Assembly (NCBI RefSeq): GCF_004349135.1
Contig: NZ_SMFN01000016.1
Coordinates: 29,535-93,534, forward strand
Direction: 5' to 3'
DNA: 64,000 nt
Source: Flavobacterium sandaracinum
Lineage (GTDB): Bacteria; Bacteroidota; Bacteroidia; Flavobacteriales; Flavobacteriaceae
The notes beneath the pieces were generated by a model. That model was not told the DNA's origin and searched no databases. It was given only the letters and a program-made list of their open reading frames with translations. The position numbers were made by a program, and so were the translations under genes. Below are positions 37,919 through 46,654 of the stretch, piece by piece; within the stretch, counting starts at the first letter, position 1; each line of letters begins with the position of its first letter.

Positions 37919-39010
37919 TTGTCAAACAAAAAATCCCACCCTAGCGCCTTACACGAGAAAGCAGGAATTTCTAGGCCAGAAATGATTAGCGCAACCGCAG
38001 TTGGGAACATCCAGCACTTTAGAAAAGTACAACCCTCAGCAGCAGCATTAGTTGAAGGCATTTTAGCAGGAAATATAACAGCTTTAAGTCGCGCGATTAC
38101 CTTAGTAGAAAGTACGAATGGCTCTCATTTGGCAAAAGCCACTGAAGTAATTAATGCGTGTCTACCGCATGCTAGTCAATCCGTGCGAATAGGAATTACA
38201 GGCGTTCCAGGCGTAGGAAAAAGTACGTTTATTGAAGCTTTTGGGAAATTCTTGACGGGATTAGGGAAAAAAGTTGCGGTTCTTGCCGTTGATCCCAGCA
38301 GCACGATAAGCCACGGGAGTATTCTGGGCGATAAAACGCGAATGGAAGAATTGGTAAAAGACAAAAATGCCTATATCCGACCATCCGCTTCAGGAGATAC
38401 CTTAGGCGGTGTGGCACGAAAAACCCGCGAAAGTATTACCCTTTGTGAGGCTTGTGGCTTTGATACTATTATCATTGAAACTGTGGGAGTGGGTCAAAGT
38501 GAAACTGCTGTTCACAGCATGGTAGATTTCTTTTTGCTTTTGAAAATATCGGGTGCTGGAGACGAATTACAAGGCATTAAACGCGGTATTATGGAAATGG
38601 CGGATGCAATTGTAATCAACAAAGCGGATGGCGATAACATTAAAAAAGCACAATTTGCTAAAATGGAATTCAACAGAGCCTTGCATCTTTTTCCCGCTAA
38701 AAAATCCGGCTGGACGCCTACAACCTCAACTTGTAGTTCTGTTACACACGAAGGAATACCTGTAGTTTGGGAAACTATTGAAAAATTTCTTGAATTGACA
38801 AAGGGAAATAATTACTTCTTTGAAAAGCGAAAAGAACAAAATCAATATTGGATGTTAGAAACGATAAACGAGCAATTGAAAACCAATTTTTACAGCAATC
38901 CGGAAATTCAAAAATCATTGGATTCAACCAAAAAAGCGGTGCAAAATGATGAAATTTCACCCTTTGCAGCCGCTAGTCTATTATTGAAAACGTATTTTAA
39001 AAAAGACTAA
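37919..39010 (+). CDS. meaB: MeaB/ArgK-type G3E GTPase
   Basis: 363 aa. P-loop GVPGVGKST (95-103), a switch region DPSSTISHGSILGDKTRM, ETVGVGQSE and the NKAD specificity motif are intact. These GTPases chaperone adenosylcobalamin-dependent methylmalonyl-CoA mutase, protecting the cofactor and gating its loading; the mutase subunits are not in the window. The start is TTG at 37919 (MSNKKSHPSAL). The nearest ATG upstream is out of frame and the next in-frame ATG (37982) would remove part of the N-terminal helix. Ends one base from a convergent small gene. Confidence 0.87.
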   Translation: MSNKKSHPSALHEKAGISRPEMISATAVGNIQHFRKVQPSAAALVEGILAGNITALSRAITLVESTNGSHLAKATEVINACLPHASQSVRIGITGVPGVGKSTFIEAFGKFLTGLGKKVAVLAVDPSSTISHGSILGDKTRMEELVKDKNAYIRPSASGDTLGGVARKTRESITLCEACGFDTIIIETVGVGQSETAVHSMVDFFLLLKISGAGDELQGIKRGIMEMADAIVINKADGDNIKKAQFAKMEFNRALHLFPAKKSGWTPTTSTCSSVTHEGIPVVWETIEKFLELTKGNNYFFEKRKEQNQYWMLETINEQLKTNFYSNPEIQKSLDSTKKAVQNDEISPFAAASLLLKTYFKKD

Positions 39011-39011
39011 T

Positions 39012-39245
39012 CTATTCTGTTCTTCTTTTTCCTTCTAAATAAGTTTGGTATCCATACTTTAACATTAAAACACCAAGAGCAATCTTACCAAATTTACCAA
39101 TAATATATCCTACACTATGTCCAGAATTATAGGCTTCACTTGCGTTTACATTTGATTTAATTTCAAACGGAAAAAAGTTGAAAACCCCTTTAATTATAAG
39201 TACTGTGCCAAAAACAAACATAGAATACATAAATACATTTTTCAT
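39012..39245 (-). CDS. Small membrane protein, unknown function
   Basis: 77 aa from ATG 39245 (the frame extends 8 codons further to a TTG). Two hydrophobic helices: VFMYSMFVFGTVLIIKGVF and SVGYIIGKFGKIALGVLMLKYG, ending in a basic tail (LEGKRRTE). I do not recognise a family. Same strand and 32 bp after the acidic 75-aa gene and then the MATE gene, so possibly a three-gene unit. Coding is supported by an intact frame with a plausible membrane topology and by tight packing against meaB. Confidence 0.6.
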   Translation of the reverse strand: MKNVFMYSMFVFGTVLIIKGVFNFFPFEIKSNVNASEAYNSGHSVGYIIGKFGKIALGVLMLKYGYQTYLEGKRRTE

Positions 39246-39277
39246 TTGAATATCAATTAGGTAAGACAAAAATTTAA

Positions 39278-39505
39278 CTACTCCTCGTAAAGTTTGATTT
39301 CTCGATCATAAAACTCATTTGCAAGAACAATAAGCCCTTCCATTTCCGCATTTAATTCGCCTTCATCAAGATCTTCGGCTTCTTCGATAAACTCTACCTC
39401 ATCATCCTTCAGATTGATAATAAAACGAGGATAATCAAGGTGTATGATAAAAATATCCTCTGGAAAATCAGTATTGTCGCCTAGTAAAAATTTTGGTAAT
39501 TCCAT
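39278..39505 (-). CDS. Small acidic conserved-type protein
   Basis: 75 aa, strongly acidic (runs such as EFIEEAEDLDEGELNAEMEG), no membrane segment, no Cys. The frame fills the gap between the MATE gene and the small membrane gene with 30-bp spacings, which supports a real gene. I have the impression that such short acidic proteins recur next to similar genes in flavobacteria, but I cannot verify this. Function unknown. Confidence 0.65.
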   Translation of the reverse strand: MELPKFLLGDNTDFPEDIFIIHLDYPRFIINLKDDEVEFIEEAEDLDEGELNAEMEGLIVLANEFYDREIKLYEE

Positions 39506-39535
39506 GAATTTAATTATTTAAGTAATTTAGTTTTT

Positions 39536-40939
39536 TTATTTTTTTTCGTTTTGAGCCACCAACATTTTTGTCAATCGCGCAAAGCGAATATACAAAAATA
39601 AAGCGGCAGCAGTCAATCCCGCCAAAAGTCCAATCCAAATTCCAACAGCTTTTAGTTCCGTGTACTTCCCTAAATAGTATGAAATTGGAAAACCGATAAT
39701 CCAGTAGGAAATAAAGGTAATGTACATGGGGATTTTTACATCTTGCAAACCCCGTAAAGCTCCCAAAACAACGACTTGAATTCCATCGGAAATTTGAAAA
39801 ATGGCAGCTACCAAAAGTAACTTAGAAGTGATCATAATAATTTCTGAATTATCTAGCAGTTGACTCGGATCGTCCATATTTAAAAACAGATGGGGCAAAA
39901 ATTGATGAAAAACCACAAAGATGATCGCAAATAAAGTTTCCAGAATAATGGCTAACAAGAAAATTGATCGAGCAACAACAATCAATTTCTTATAATCATT
40001 GATCCCTTTAGTGTGACTCACTCGGATCATCGCAGTAACGCTTAAACCCATTGCAACCATAAAGGTTGACGAAGCTAAAATAAGCGCAATCTGATTGGCA
40101 GCTTGACTATTTTTACCTAAGGAACCCGAAAGCCAAATTGCAGCTGTAAACAAGGTTACTTCAAATAACATTTGCATGGCTGAAGGCAAACCCAGATCGA
40201 TAATTTTCTTCAAAATTGATTTGCGAATTTCTTTAAAGCTAAAATTCTTAAAATATTTTTTCATAACGGAATTTTTTTTCATTAGATAATGCATAAAAAC
40301 AACCATCATTATCCTAGAAATTACAGTGCCCAAAGCCGCACCTAGAATCCCTAATTTTGGAAAAATCCAAATTCCGTAAATCAATACATAATTAAAAAAG
40401 ATATGCACCACATTCGCTAATAAAATGGCGTACATAGAATATTTAGTTTTCGCTAATCCATCCGCAAATTGCTTGTAACCTTGATAAATAATTACAGGAA
40501 TTAAAGAAAAGGCAACCCAATCAATATAGGGTGCTGCCAAATCTGCCACTTCTTTAGGTTGTTGCATCAAATACATAATTTGTTTGGAAAGCACTGTCAA
40601 TATAAATAACGCAACGCCTAGCACGGTACACAATAACAGTCCATGGTGAAAAGTAGTTCGGATTTTCTGATCATCTTTCTCCGCATCAGCCTCAGCTACT
40701 AATGGCGTAATTGCTGTCGAAAAACCTATTCCTATAGATAAAGCTATAAATATGAAACTGTTACCTAACGAAACAGCTGCCAACTCGGTAGAACCCAATT
40801 TGCCAACCATAAAATTATCAACGATTCCTATTAAAGTATGACCTAACATTCCTAAAATAACAGGATAAGCTAATTTAATATTATAAGAAAACTCTTTGAA
40901 GTATATAGAAAAATTCACTTTTTGCTTTTTTGTTGGCAA
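39536..40939 (-). CDS. MATE-family multidrug/Na+ antiporter
   Basis: 467 aa, 12 hydrophobic helices, with family signatures PVILGMLGHTLIGIVDNFMVGKLGS at the start (family comparison), GLPSAMQMLFEVTLF at the start of the second half, and GALRGLQDVKIPMYITFISYW. Inner-membrane exporter of cationic compounds coupled to Na+ or H+. NorM branch likely. Substrate unknown. Upstream of the two small genes on the same strand. Confidence 0.9.
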   Translation of the reverse strand: MPTKKQKVNFSIYFKEFSYNIKLAYPVILGMLGHTLIGIVDNFMVGKLGSTELAAVSLGNSFIFIALSIGIGFSTAITPLVAEADAEKDDQKIRTTFHHGLLLCTVLGVALFILTVLSKQIMYLMQQPKEVADLAAPYIDWVAFSLIPVIIYQGYKQFADGLAKTKYSMYAILLANVVHIFFNYVLIYGIWIFPKLGILGAALGTVISRIMMVVFMHYLMKKNSVMKKYFKNFSFKEIRKSILKKIIDLGLPSAMQMLFEVTLFTAAIWLSGSLGKNSQAANQIALILASSTFMVAMGLSVTAMIRVSHTKGINDYKKLIVVARSIFLLAIILETLFAIIFVVFHQFLPHLFLNMDDPSQLLDNSEIIMITSKLLLVAAIFQISDGIQVVVLGALRGLQDVKIPMYITFISYWIIGFPISYYLGKYTELKAVGIWIGLLAGLTAAALFLYIRFARLTKMLVAQNEKK

Positions 40940-41073
40940 ATATAATTAGAAGCTTTCAATTGCATCCATACAATCGAATATATAACGCACTTATTTTATT
41001 CTGCTACCTACAAAAACAAGGAATTCTATAACAAAACAACTTAATTCTATAACTTTTAAAAAACTTACAGTCT

Positions 41074-41081
41074 TACTTTTG
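41074..41081 (+). promoter_or_regulatory. Putative -7 box of the outer-membrane barrel gene (TACTTTTG)
   Basis: Exact TAnnTTTG match, 62 nt upstream of the ATG, giving a leader of about 58 nt. No clear -33 element. Confidence 0.45.
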
Positions 41082-41143
41082 CAGTGTTGTTTTTAGCCAA
41101 ACAAAACCCCTAAAAACAACAAAAATATTAAAAAAATACAATT

Positions 41144-41728
41144 ATGAAAATCTCAGGAAAAATTAAATTCGCACTAGCACTTACAATCTCAATGATGTTT
41201 GCTAGCAATGTAGAAGCTCAAGAAACAACAAATGAAGCAACAAATTACGATCAAGGATTTCGTTTAGGATTTGGTGCAAATGCTGGATATTCAGTACATG
41301 ACCCATACAAATTAGCGCTTGGAGCTGATGTAAGAGGACAATATGATTTATCAAAAACATACTCTTTGACTTTAACTACAGGTTACACTAACCTATTTGT
41401 GAGCAAAGCGGATACTTTTCCTGGGCAAACAGAAGGGAAAGATTTAGGGATTATCCCAGCTAAAGCTGGTTTCAAAGCTTTTGTATGGAATGATCAATTT
41501 TACTTGATGGGAGAAGCTGGAGCTGCATTTGCAGTAAGTAATGTAGACAATACTAGAGAGAAAACTTCTTTATTATTGTCCCCAAGTGTAGGTTACGCAA
41601 CTAAGTACATAGATATTTCTTTGAACTATACACATTACAATCATTTTGATCGTCTAAACAATAATGGTTCTCTTGCTAAAGGAGTTGGACAAGTAGGTGT
41701 TCGTTTAGCTTATGGTTTCAAACTGTAA
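41144..41728 (+). CDS. Small outer-membrane beta-barrel protein
   Basis: 194 aa. Signal peptide MKISGKIKFALALTISMMFASNVEAQ. Eight or so amphipathic strands follow (FRLGFGANAGYSV, LALGADVRGQYDL, YSLTLTTGYTNLFV, FYLMGEAGAAFAVS, LLSPSVGYATKYIDISLNYTHY), ending GVRLAYGFKL. This is OmpA/OmpW-like barrel architecture without an extra periplasmic domain. Function unknown; probably structural or a small pore. Monocistronic: own promoter-like box and a strong bidirectional terminator. Confidence 0.83.
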   Translation: MKISGKIKFALALTISMMFASNVEAQETTNEATNYDQGFRLGFGANAGYSVHDPYKLALGADVRGQYDLSKTYSLTLTTGYTNLFVSKADTFPGQTEGKDLGIIPAKAGFKAFVWNDQFYLMGEAGAAFAVSNVDNTREKTSLLLSPSVGYATKYIDISLNYTHYNHFDRLNNNGSLAKGVGQVGVRLAYGFKL

Positions 41729-41743
41729 TCCTACTTTGAATTA

Positions 41744-41786
41744 GATATAAAAAATGCCCTTCAATTTAGAGGGCATTTTTTATATC
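41744..41786. terminator. Strong bidirectional terminator
   Basis: Perfect 17-bp stem: arms 41744-41760 and 41770-41786 (AATGCCCT/AGGGCATT core with A6/T6 and GATAT/ATATC extensions), 9-nt loop. It lies between the convergent barrel and ppk2 genes and works in both directions. Confidence 0.92.
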
Positions 41787-41788
41787 TA

Positions 41789-42664
41789 TTATTTTTTCAG
41801 CATCTCTTTGTACATTTCAAAATTAGCTTTTACTTTTTCATCTAATTGAGGTTCTTTTATATCTGTATATTTTTGCATTTCTTCCCAGATAATCTTAGCT
41901 ACAATATAACGTGCCATCTCCTTATCATCGGATGGAATAATATACCAAGGGGCATTTTGAGTAGCCGTTTTATTAATTGCCTCTTCATAATACTGCATGT
42001 ATTCCTCCCAATGCTCGCGCTCTTTTAAATCGCCAGCCGAAAATTTCCAATGGTGTTCAACCTCTTCCAATCTTCTCAATAAGCGTTTGCGTTGCTCTTC
42101 CTTACTCATGTGAAAGTAAAACTTCAAAACAACAGTTCCATTTTGCGTGATATGCTTTTCAAAATTGTTAATTTGCTCCAGTCGATCTTCCCAAAACTGT
42201 GGCGTCACATCTTCTACTTTTTCGATTCCAGGCAAATTTTCATTCAAAATATATTCTGGATGCACGCGGGTAACTAAGACATTCTCATAATGCGTTCTGT
42301 TAAAAACAGCAAATTTTCCTTTTTCTGGCAAAGCCAAATAATGCCGCCACAAGTAATCGTGTTCCAGTTCCGTTGAATTGGGTGTTTTAAAACTATGCAC
42401 CTCAACACCACGCGGATTAAATTCCTTGAAAACTTCCCGAATCAGACTATCCTTCCCCGAGGTATCCATTCCTTGTAAACAAATCAAAACACCGTATCGG
42501 TTGTGTGCATACATTACATCCTGCAACTCACTCAATTTTGCCTGAACCTTATCCAACTTATCTTCCTTCGCATCATCACTAGCTCCATTGAACAAGTTAG
42601 TAGGGATTTTTGACAAATCAATTTTGCCAATTACTTTAAAATCATCGGGATTTATAGATTTCAT
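41789..42664 (-). CDS. Polyphosphate kinase 2 family protein (PPK2)
   Basis: 291 aa from ATG 42664; the frame extends 9 codons upstream to a TTG inside the promoter-like box. One-domain PPK2: Walker A GMDTSGKDS, Walker B in FAVFNRTHYENVLVTRVHP, and the lid module with KEEQRKRLLRRLEE. It transfers phosphate between polyphosphate and nucleoside mono- or diphosphates. The class (ADP- or AMP-preferring) cannot be read reliably. Cytosolic. Preceded by TATATTTG at 42689-42696 and a dispersed element just upstream of that. Confidence 0.9.
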   Translation of the reverse strand: MKSINPDDFKVIGKIDLSKIPTNLFNGASDDAKEDKLDKVQAKLSELQDVMYAHNRYGVLICLQGMDTSGKDSLIREVFKEFNPRGVEVHSFKTPNSTELEHDYLWRHYLALPEKGKFAVFNRTHYENVLVTRVHPEYILNENLPGIEKVEDVTPQFWEDRLEQINNFEKHITQNGTVVLKFYFHMSKEEQRKRLLRRLEEVEHHWKFSAGDLKEREHWEEYMQYYEEAINKTATQNAPWYIIPSDDKEMARYIVAKIIWEEMQKYTDIKEPQLDEKVKANFEMYKEMLKK

Positions 42665-42688
42665 CTTAAATATTTTATCTTTACTTCT

Positions 42689-42696
42689 CAAATATA
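42689..42696 (-). promoter_or_regulatory. Putative -7 box of ppk2 (TATATTTG)
   Basis: Minus-strand TATATTTG, 24 nt upstream of the chosen ATG. It also argues against the longer TTG-started frame, which would begin within the box. Confidence 0.45.
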
Positions 42697-42706
42697 ATAC
42701 TTTTTT

Positions 42707-42797
42707 AGGAGCTTTTTCCCGCTGTACGCTTGTATCTTTTCCTCCGCCTAAAGAGGCGAAAGGAAAAGGATATCGCTTCCATCAGGGCTAGAAACCC
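42707..42797 (+). repeat. AGGAGCT...ATCAGGGCTAG dispersed element, copy 2
   Basis: Starts AGGAGCTTTTTCCCGCTG at 42707 and ends CATCAGGGCTAGAAA near 42795. The centre is a long hairpin: TATCTTTTCCTCCGCC pairs imperfectly with GGCGAAAGGAAAAGGATA. Lies between two divergent genes, 18 nt before the ATG at 42816. Confidence 0.7.
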
Positions 42798-42815
42798 GTT
42801 TTCAAAACACAAACT

Positions 42816-43697
42816 ATGGAAAAATTTACGCTCGAAATTCTTTTTCAAATCAGCGGAATTGGGGCTGCATCGGGACTCATTTACAAAGACAATTCATTAT
42901 TGATTATTGGTGACAACAGCAGCTATCTTTATGAATACAACATGACTTCCCAAAATTTAAAGCGTTATCCGTTACTGGAAAACCCATCCGAAAACATACT
43001 TAAAAAGGAAAAACCAGATTTTGAGGCCATTGCGACTTTTGGCGAAAGCATTTACGTTTTTGGTTCGGGTTCAACCGAAAAAAGAAACAAAATGATACAA
43101 ATTAATGTGGCTGATAAAAAAATAGTAGCTACCAATGACATTGCCCGTTTGTATGCAGTACTACAAAATTCTGCAGGAATAAAACCCGAGGATTTTAATA
43201 TTGAAGGCGCAATTTACAATGGCAAAAATTGGTATTTAATCAACCGTGGGAATGGGAGTTCCAATAAAAATGTACTATTCGCACTAAAAGGAGAAATACT
43301 AACAACCCCACTTCCTATTCTATCTTACGCCTACCAACTACCCACAATAAAGGGAGTTCAAAGCAGTTTCACTGATGGAGTTCTAGTAGAAAACACCATT
43401 TATTTTTTGGCCACAGCCGAAGATACGAAATCTACTTACGACGATGGTATCGTATTGGGAAGCCTTATTGGATGCATTGATCTGAAAACTATGAAAATCA
43501 TTTTCACAAAAAAAATCAGTGATAGCCATAAGTTTGAAGGTTTAACCCTATACACCCATTCTAAAGAAAAAATTGAATTCCTATTGTGTGAAGATAAAGA
43601 CACCGACGCTTTAGAAACTGACATTTACAAACTAAGTCTAGACTTGGGCTGTACTGCGATTAGTTATGACGGTTTTAAAAATTTCTCTATCTTGTAA
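42816..43697 (+). CDS. Beta-propeller-like protein of unknown function
   Basis: 293 aa, no signal peptide or membrane segment. Composed of repeated beta-strand units (SGLIYKDNSLLIIGDNSSYLYEYN; FEAIATFGESIYVFGSGS; NIEGAIYNGKNWYLINRGNG; FTDGVLVENTIYFLATAE; KFEGLTLYTHSKEKIEFLLCEDKD), as in phytase- or kelch-like propellers. It probably corresponds to a DUF6929-type family. No catalytic motif that I can name. The dispersed element at 42707 ends 18 nt upstream of its ATG, so it would be within or near its leader. Confidence 0.7.
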   Translation: MEKFTLEILFQISGIGAASGLIYKDNSLLIIGDNSSYLYEYNMTSQNLKRYPLLENPSENILKKEKPDFEAIATFGESIYVFGSGSTEKRNKMIQINVADKKIVATNDIARLYAVLQNSAGIKPEDFNIEGAIYNGKNWYLINRGNGSSNKNVLFALKGEILTTPLPILSYAYQLPTIKGVQSSFTDGVLVENTIYFLATAEDTKSTYDDGIVLGSLIGCIDLKTMKIIFTKKISDSHKFEGLTLYTHSKEKIEFLLCEDKDTDALETDIYKLSLDLGCTAISYDGFKNFSIL

Positions 43698-43743
43698 CAA
43701 TTGTGAAATAATAGAGTCTAACAACTAAAATAAAACAAGACCA

Positions 43744-45612
43744 ATGAAAAGAATATTTTTTGCATTAGCATTTGCATCCATTTTTTGGAGCTGCAAAACT
43801 GCCGGAACAGCTACAACGATGTCAAAACCAGCTCTTCAAAAAGTGGTGGTTGCTATCAATTTGAACGATATTAAAGAGGACAAAGTCATGGTTGCTGTTA
43901 CATCCCCAAAGATCAGCACAGATGAAGTAACCTATAGCCTACCTAAAATTGTTCCTGGAACTTACTCCATCGATGATTATGGGAAATACATTGAAGATTT
44001 GAAAGCATTTGACAGCAAAGGCAATATACTTTCAACCACCAAAACAGATGAGAACACTTGGACCATCAAAAATGCGAAAACATTAGCAAAAATCACCTAC
44101 CTCGTAAACGACACCTTTGACACTGAAAAAGGGAGCGGTTTTGGCAATGCTGATATTTTTTCACCTGCCGGAACCAATATAGACGCAGGTAAAAATTTCA
44201 TGATTAACATGCATGGGTTTGTAGGCTATTTTCAAGATAAAAAAGACCTTCCTTATACCGTAAGTATTTCACATCCAGAAACACTTTGGGGAGCAACCTC
44301 GATAACCGATTTGGATTCAAGCACCACCAATGATGTGTTTACAACACCACGCTATGCCGAATTGGTCGAAAATCCAATTATGTATGCAAAACCGGACTAC
44401 ACTACTTTTACGGTAGATGGAATGGATATCCTTATTGGTGTTTATTCCCCGACTGGAAAAGTAACTGCCGAAAGCATAACTCCAGAAATGAAAACGATGA
44501 TGACAGCTCAGAAAACATTTTTAGGAAAAATTAACGCTACAAAAAAATACAGTATTTTACTTTATTTATCAAGCATGACTCCTACTGATGCAAAAGGATT
44601 TGGAGCCTTAGAGCACCCAACAGCAACCACTGTCGTTTTACCTGAAATGATGCCAAAAGAAGAATTGGTAAAATCAATGCAAGATGTGGTTTCGCATGAA
44701 TTTTTCCATATTGTAACGCCTTTATCAATTCATTCTAAAGAAATTCATTATTTTGATTACAACACTCCAAAAATGTCACAACATTTATGGATGTATGAAG
44801 GAGTTACGGAATATTTTGCAAATCTTTTCCAGATCAATCAAGGCTTGATTACAGAAGAGGATTTTTATACTCGTATGGCAGAAAAAATTGAGCATGCAAA
44901 TGCGATGAATGATACCATGCCATTCACAACGATGAGCGCTAATGTATTGACTGAACCATACAAAGCCCAATACTTGAATGTTTATGAAAAAGGAGCACTT
45001 ATCGGAATGTGTTTGGATATCATAATTAGAGAAAAAAGTAACGGTGAAAGAGGAATTCTCGATTTGATGCAAAAATTATCTACTGAATACGGTGCTGCTA
45101 AACCTTTTAATGATGAGGAGCTTTTTGCCAAAATCACTTCATTTACTTATCCTGAAGTAGGCGCTTTTTTGACAACTTATGTGTCAGGACCTAATCCCAT
45201 TCCTTATGATACGTATTTAGCTAAAGTAGGAGTTACAAAATCCATGGAAAAAGTACCTGGAAATGTATTCCTAAAAGGGCAAATGCCGTACATTACCGTA
45301 AATCAAGCTACAAAAGAAATTATTGTAATTCCTAACATGGAATTAAATACATTCTACACTAATCTAGGTTTAAAAGGAGGAGATATTCTCGTATCTATTA
45401 ACGACAAACCGTACTCCCTAGATAACATTTATGAAATGATTGCTGAAAGTCTAAAATGGAAAGAAGACGAAACCATCAGCGTAAAAATAAAACGTGACGG
45501 TAAAGAACAAATAATCAAAGGAAAAGTAAAGTTTCCGTATGAAGAGAAAGAAGGTCTAAAGGCTACAGATGCGACCAAAAATACTTTGAAAGAAGCGTGG
45601 TTGAAATCATAA
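43744..45612 (+). CDS. M61-family metallopeptidase with PDZ domain, lipoprotein
   Basis: 622 aa glycyl-aminopeptidase-like protease. Lipoprotein signal MKRIFFALAFASIFWSC (lipobox Cys17). Beta-rich N-terminal domain to ~240, then the gluzincin core with H318-E319-x2-H322 (SHEFFHIV) and the third ligand E352 (LWMYEGVTEYFA), and a C-terminal PDZ-like domain at ~500-600 (GLKGGDILVSINDKP). All zinc ligands are intact. Predicted to be anchored in a membrane and exposed to the periplasm or cell surface; peptide uptake or protein quality control are possible roles. Followed by a strong terminator. Confidence 0.9.
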   Translation: MKRIFFALAFASIFWSCKTAGTATTMSKPALQKVVVAINLNDIKEDKVMVAVTSPKISTDEVTYSLPKIVPGTYSIDDYGKYIEDLKAFDSKGNILSTTKTDENTWTIKNAKTLAKITYLVNDTFDTEKGSGFGNADIFSPAGTNIDAGKNFMINMHGFVGYFQDKKDLPYTVSISHPETLWGATSITDLDSSTTNDVFTTPRYAELVENPIMYAKPDYTTFTVDGMDILIGVYSPTGKVTAESITPEMKTMMTAQKTFLGKINATKKYSILLYLSSMTPTDAKGFGALEHPTATTVVLPEMMPKEELVKSMQDVVSHEFFHIVTPLSIHSKEIHYFDYNTPKMSQHLWMYEGVTEYFANLFQINQGLITEEDFYTRMAEKIEHANAMNDTMPFTTMSANVLTEPYKAQYLNVYEKGALIGMCLDIIIREKSNGERGILDLMQKLSTEYGAAKPFNDEELFAKITSFTYPEVGAFLTTYVSGPNPIPYDTYLAKVGVTKSMEKVPGNVFLKGQMPYITVNQATKEIIVIPNMELNTFYTNLGLKGGDILVSINDKPYSLDNIYEMIAESLKWKEDETISVKIKRDGKEQIIKGKVKFPYEEKEGLKATDATKNTLKEAWLKS

Positions 45613-45632
45613 TTTCAAAAAATAATTCTAAA

Positions 45633-45670
45633 AATCCCAACTAAGAAATAGATTGGGATTTTTTTTTTTG
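45633..45670 (+). terminator. Terminator of the M61 peptidase gene
   Basis: Arms 45633-45640 (AATCCCAA) and 45653-45660 (TTGGGATT), then a long T run to 45669. 20 nt after the stop. Confidence 0.88.
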
Positions 45671-45799
45671 AAATTTGAATGCGTTAACAAAATCATTCCA
45701 ACAATTTTCTTTATTTTCGTCAAAATATATAAAACCAAAAAATCGTCATGATTCAATTCTGAAGCTTCGGAACAAATCATAAACAAATTTTAACTTCAC

Positions 45800-46510
45800 A
45801 TGAAAAAATCTATTATTGCATTCGTTACGCTCATTTTATTAGCATCTTGCAGCAAGAATGAATCAAAAACTAATTTACACATTACTGGAAATATTAAAGG
45901 ATTAAAAAAAGGCACTTTATATATCCAGAGAATCGTTGACACGACACTAATAGCTATTGACACGATCAATATCGATGGAAGTTCTTCTTTTGAAAGTAAT
46001 TTGGATCTAAAATCTCCTGAGATGCTTTATTTATTCTTAGACAGAGGCGTGACTAATTCTTTGGATAATAATTTACCATTCTTTGCTGAGCCCGGAACCA
46101 TAACTATTGAAACAACTTTGGATCGTTATTTATCTGATGCTAAAATAAAAGGGTCCAAAAATCAAGAAATATTTGAAGAATATAAAAAAATCAATACCCG
46201 TTTCACAGATGAAAATCTGTCTTTGATCGAGCAAAAATTTAATGCCATCAAAAGCCAAAACACACAAAAAATAGATAGTTTAAGCGCCAAACAAGATTCT
46301 AACATCAAAAGAAAGTACTTATTTGCTACCAATTTTGCACTAAATAACAGAAAATTTGAGGTAGCTCCTTACATTGCGTTATCCGAAATCTATGATATAA
46401 ACATCAAATATTTAGATACGATTCAAAAATCAATGTCTCCAAAAGTAGCACAATCGCTGTATGGCAAAAAACTAACAGAATATGTTAGTGCTATTAAAAA
46501 ACAAAAATAA
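45800..46510 (+). CDS. DUF4369-domain lipoprotein without thioredoxin domain
   Basis: 236 aa. Lipobox MKKSIIAFVTLILLASC (Cys17). The segment HITGNIKGLKKGTLYIQRI...IDTINIDGSSSFESNLDL is the DUF4369 beta-sandwich usually found at the N-terminus of TlpA-like thiol-disulfide proteins in Bacteroidota. Here the chain stops after a helical region (EQKFNAIKSQNTQKI, YGKKLTEYVSAIKKQK) and has no CxxC thioredoxin domain. The frame ends cleanly before a terminator, so it appears to be a natural short form and not a truncation. Function unknown. Confidence 0.75.
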   Translation: MKKSIIAFVTLILLASCSKNESKTNLHITGNIKGLKKGTLYIQRIVDTTLIAIDTINIDGSSSFESNLDLKSPEMLYLFLDRGVTNSLDNNLPFFAEPGTITIETTLDRYLSDAKIKGSKNQEIFEEYKKINTRFTDENLSLIEQKFNAIKSQNTQKIDSLSAKQDSNIKRKYLFATNFALNNRKFEVAPYIALSEIYDINIKYLDTIQKSMSPKVAQSLYGKKLTEYVSAIKKQK

Positions 46511-46544
46511 AAGACTCCTAATTGTTACTCTTACCTATTAAAAC

Positions 46545-46580
46545 AAAAAAAATCATCTTGCAGAACAAGATGATTTTTTT
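46545..46580. terminator. Bidirectional terminator
   Basis: Arms TCATCTTG (46553-46560) and CAAGATGA (46566-46573) extended by an A/T tract on each side, with a 5-nt loop. Between the convergent DUF4369 and DUF5362 genes. Confidence 0.9.
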
Positions 46581-46654
46581 GTTTTGTAAAAAGTAGTAAA
46601 GGAATTAGAATACGCCTAATAAAACCTCACTATTACTTAGATCAAAAAAGCTCT

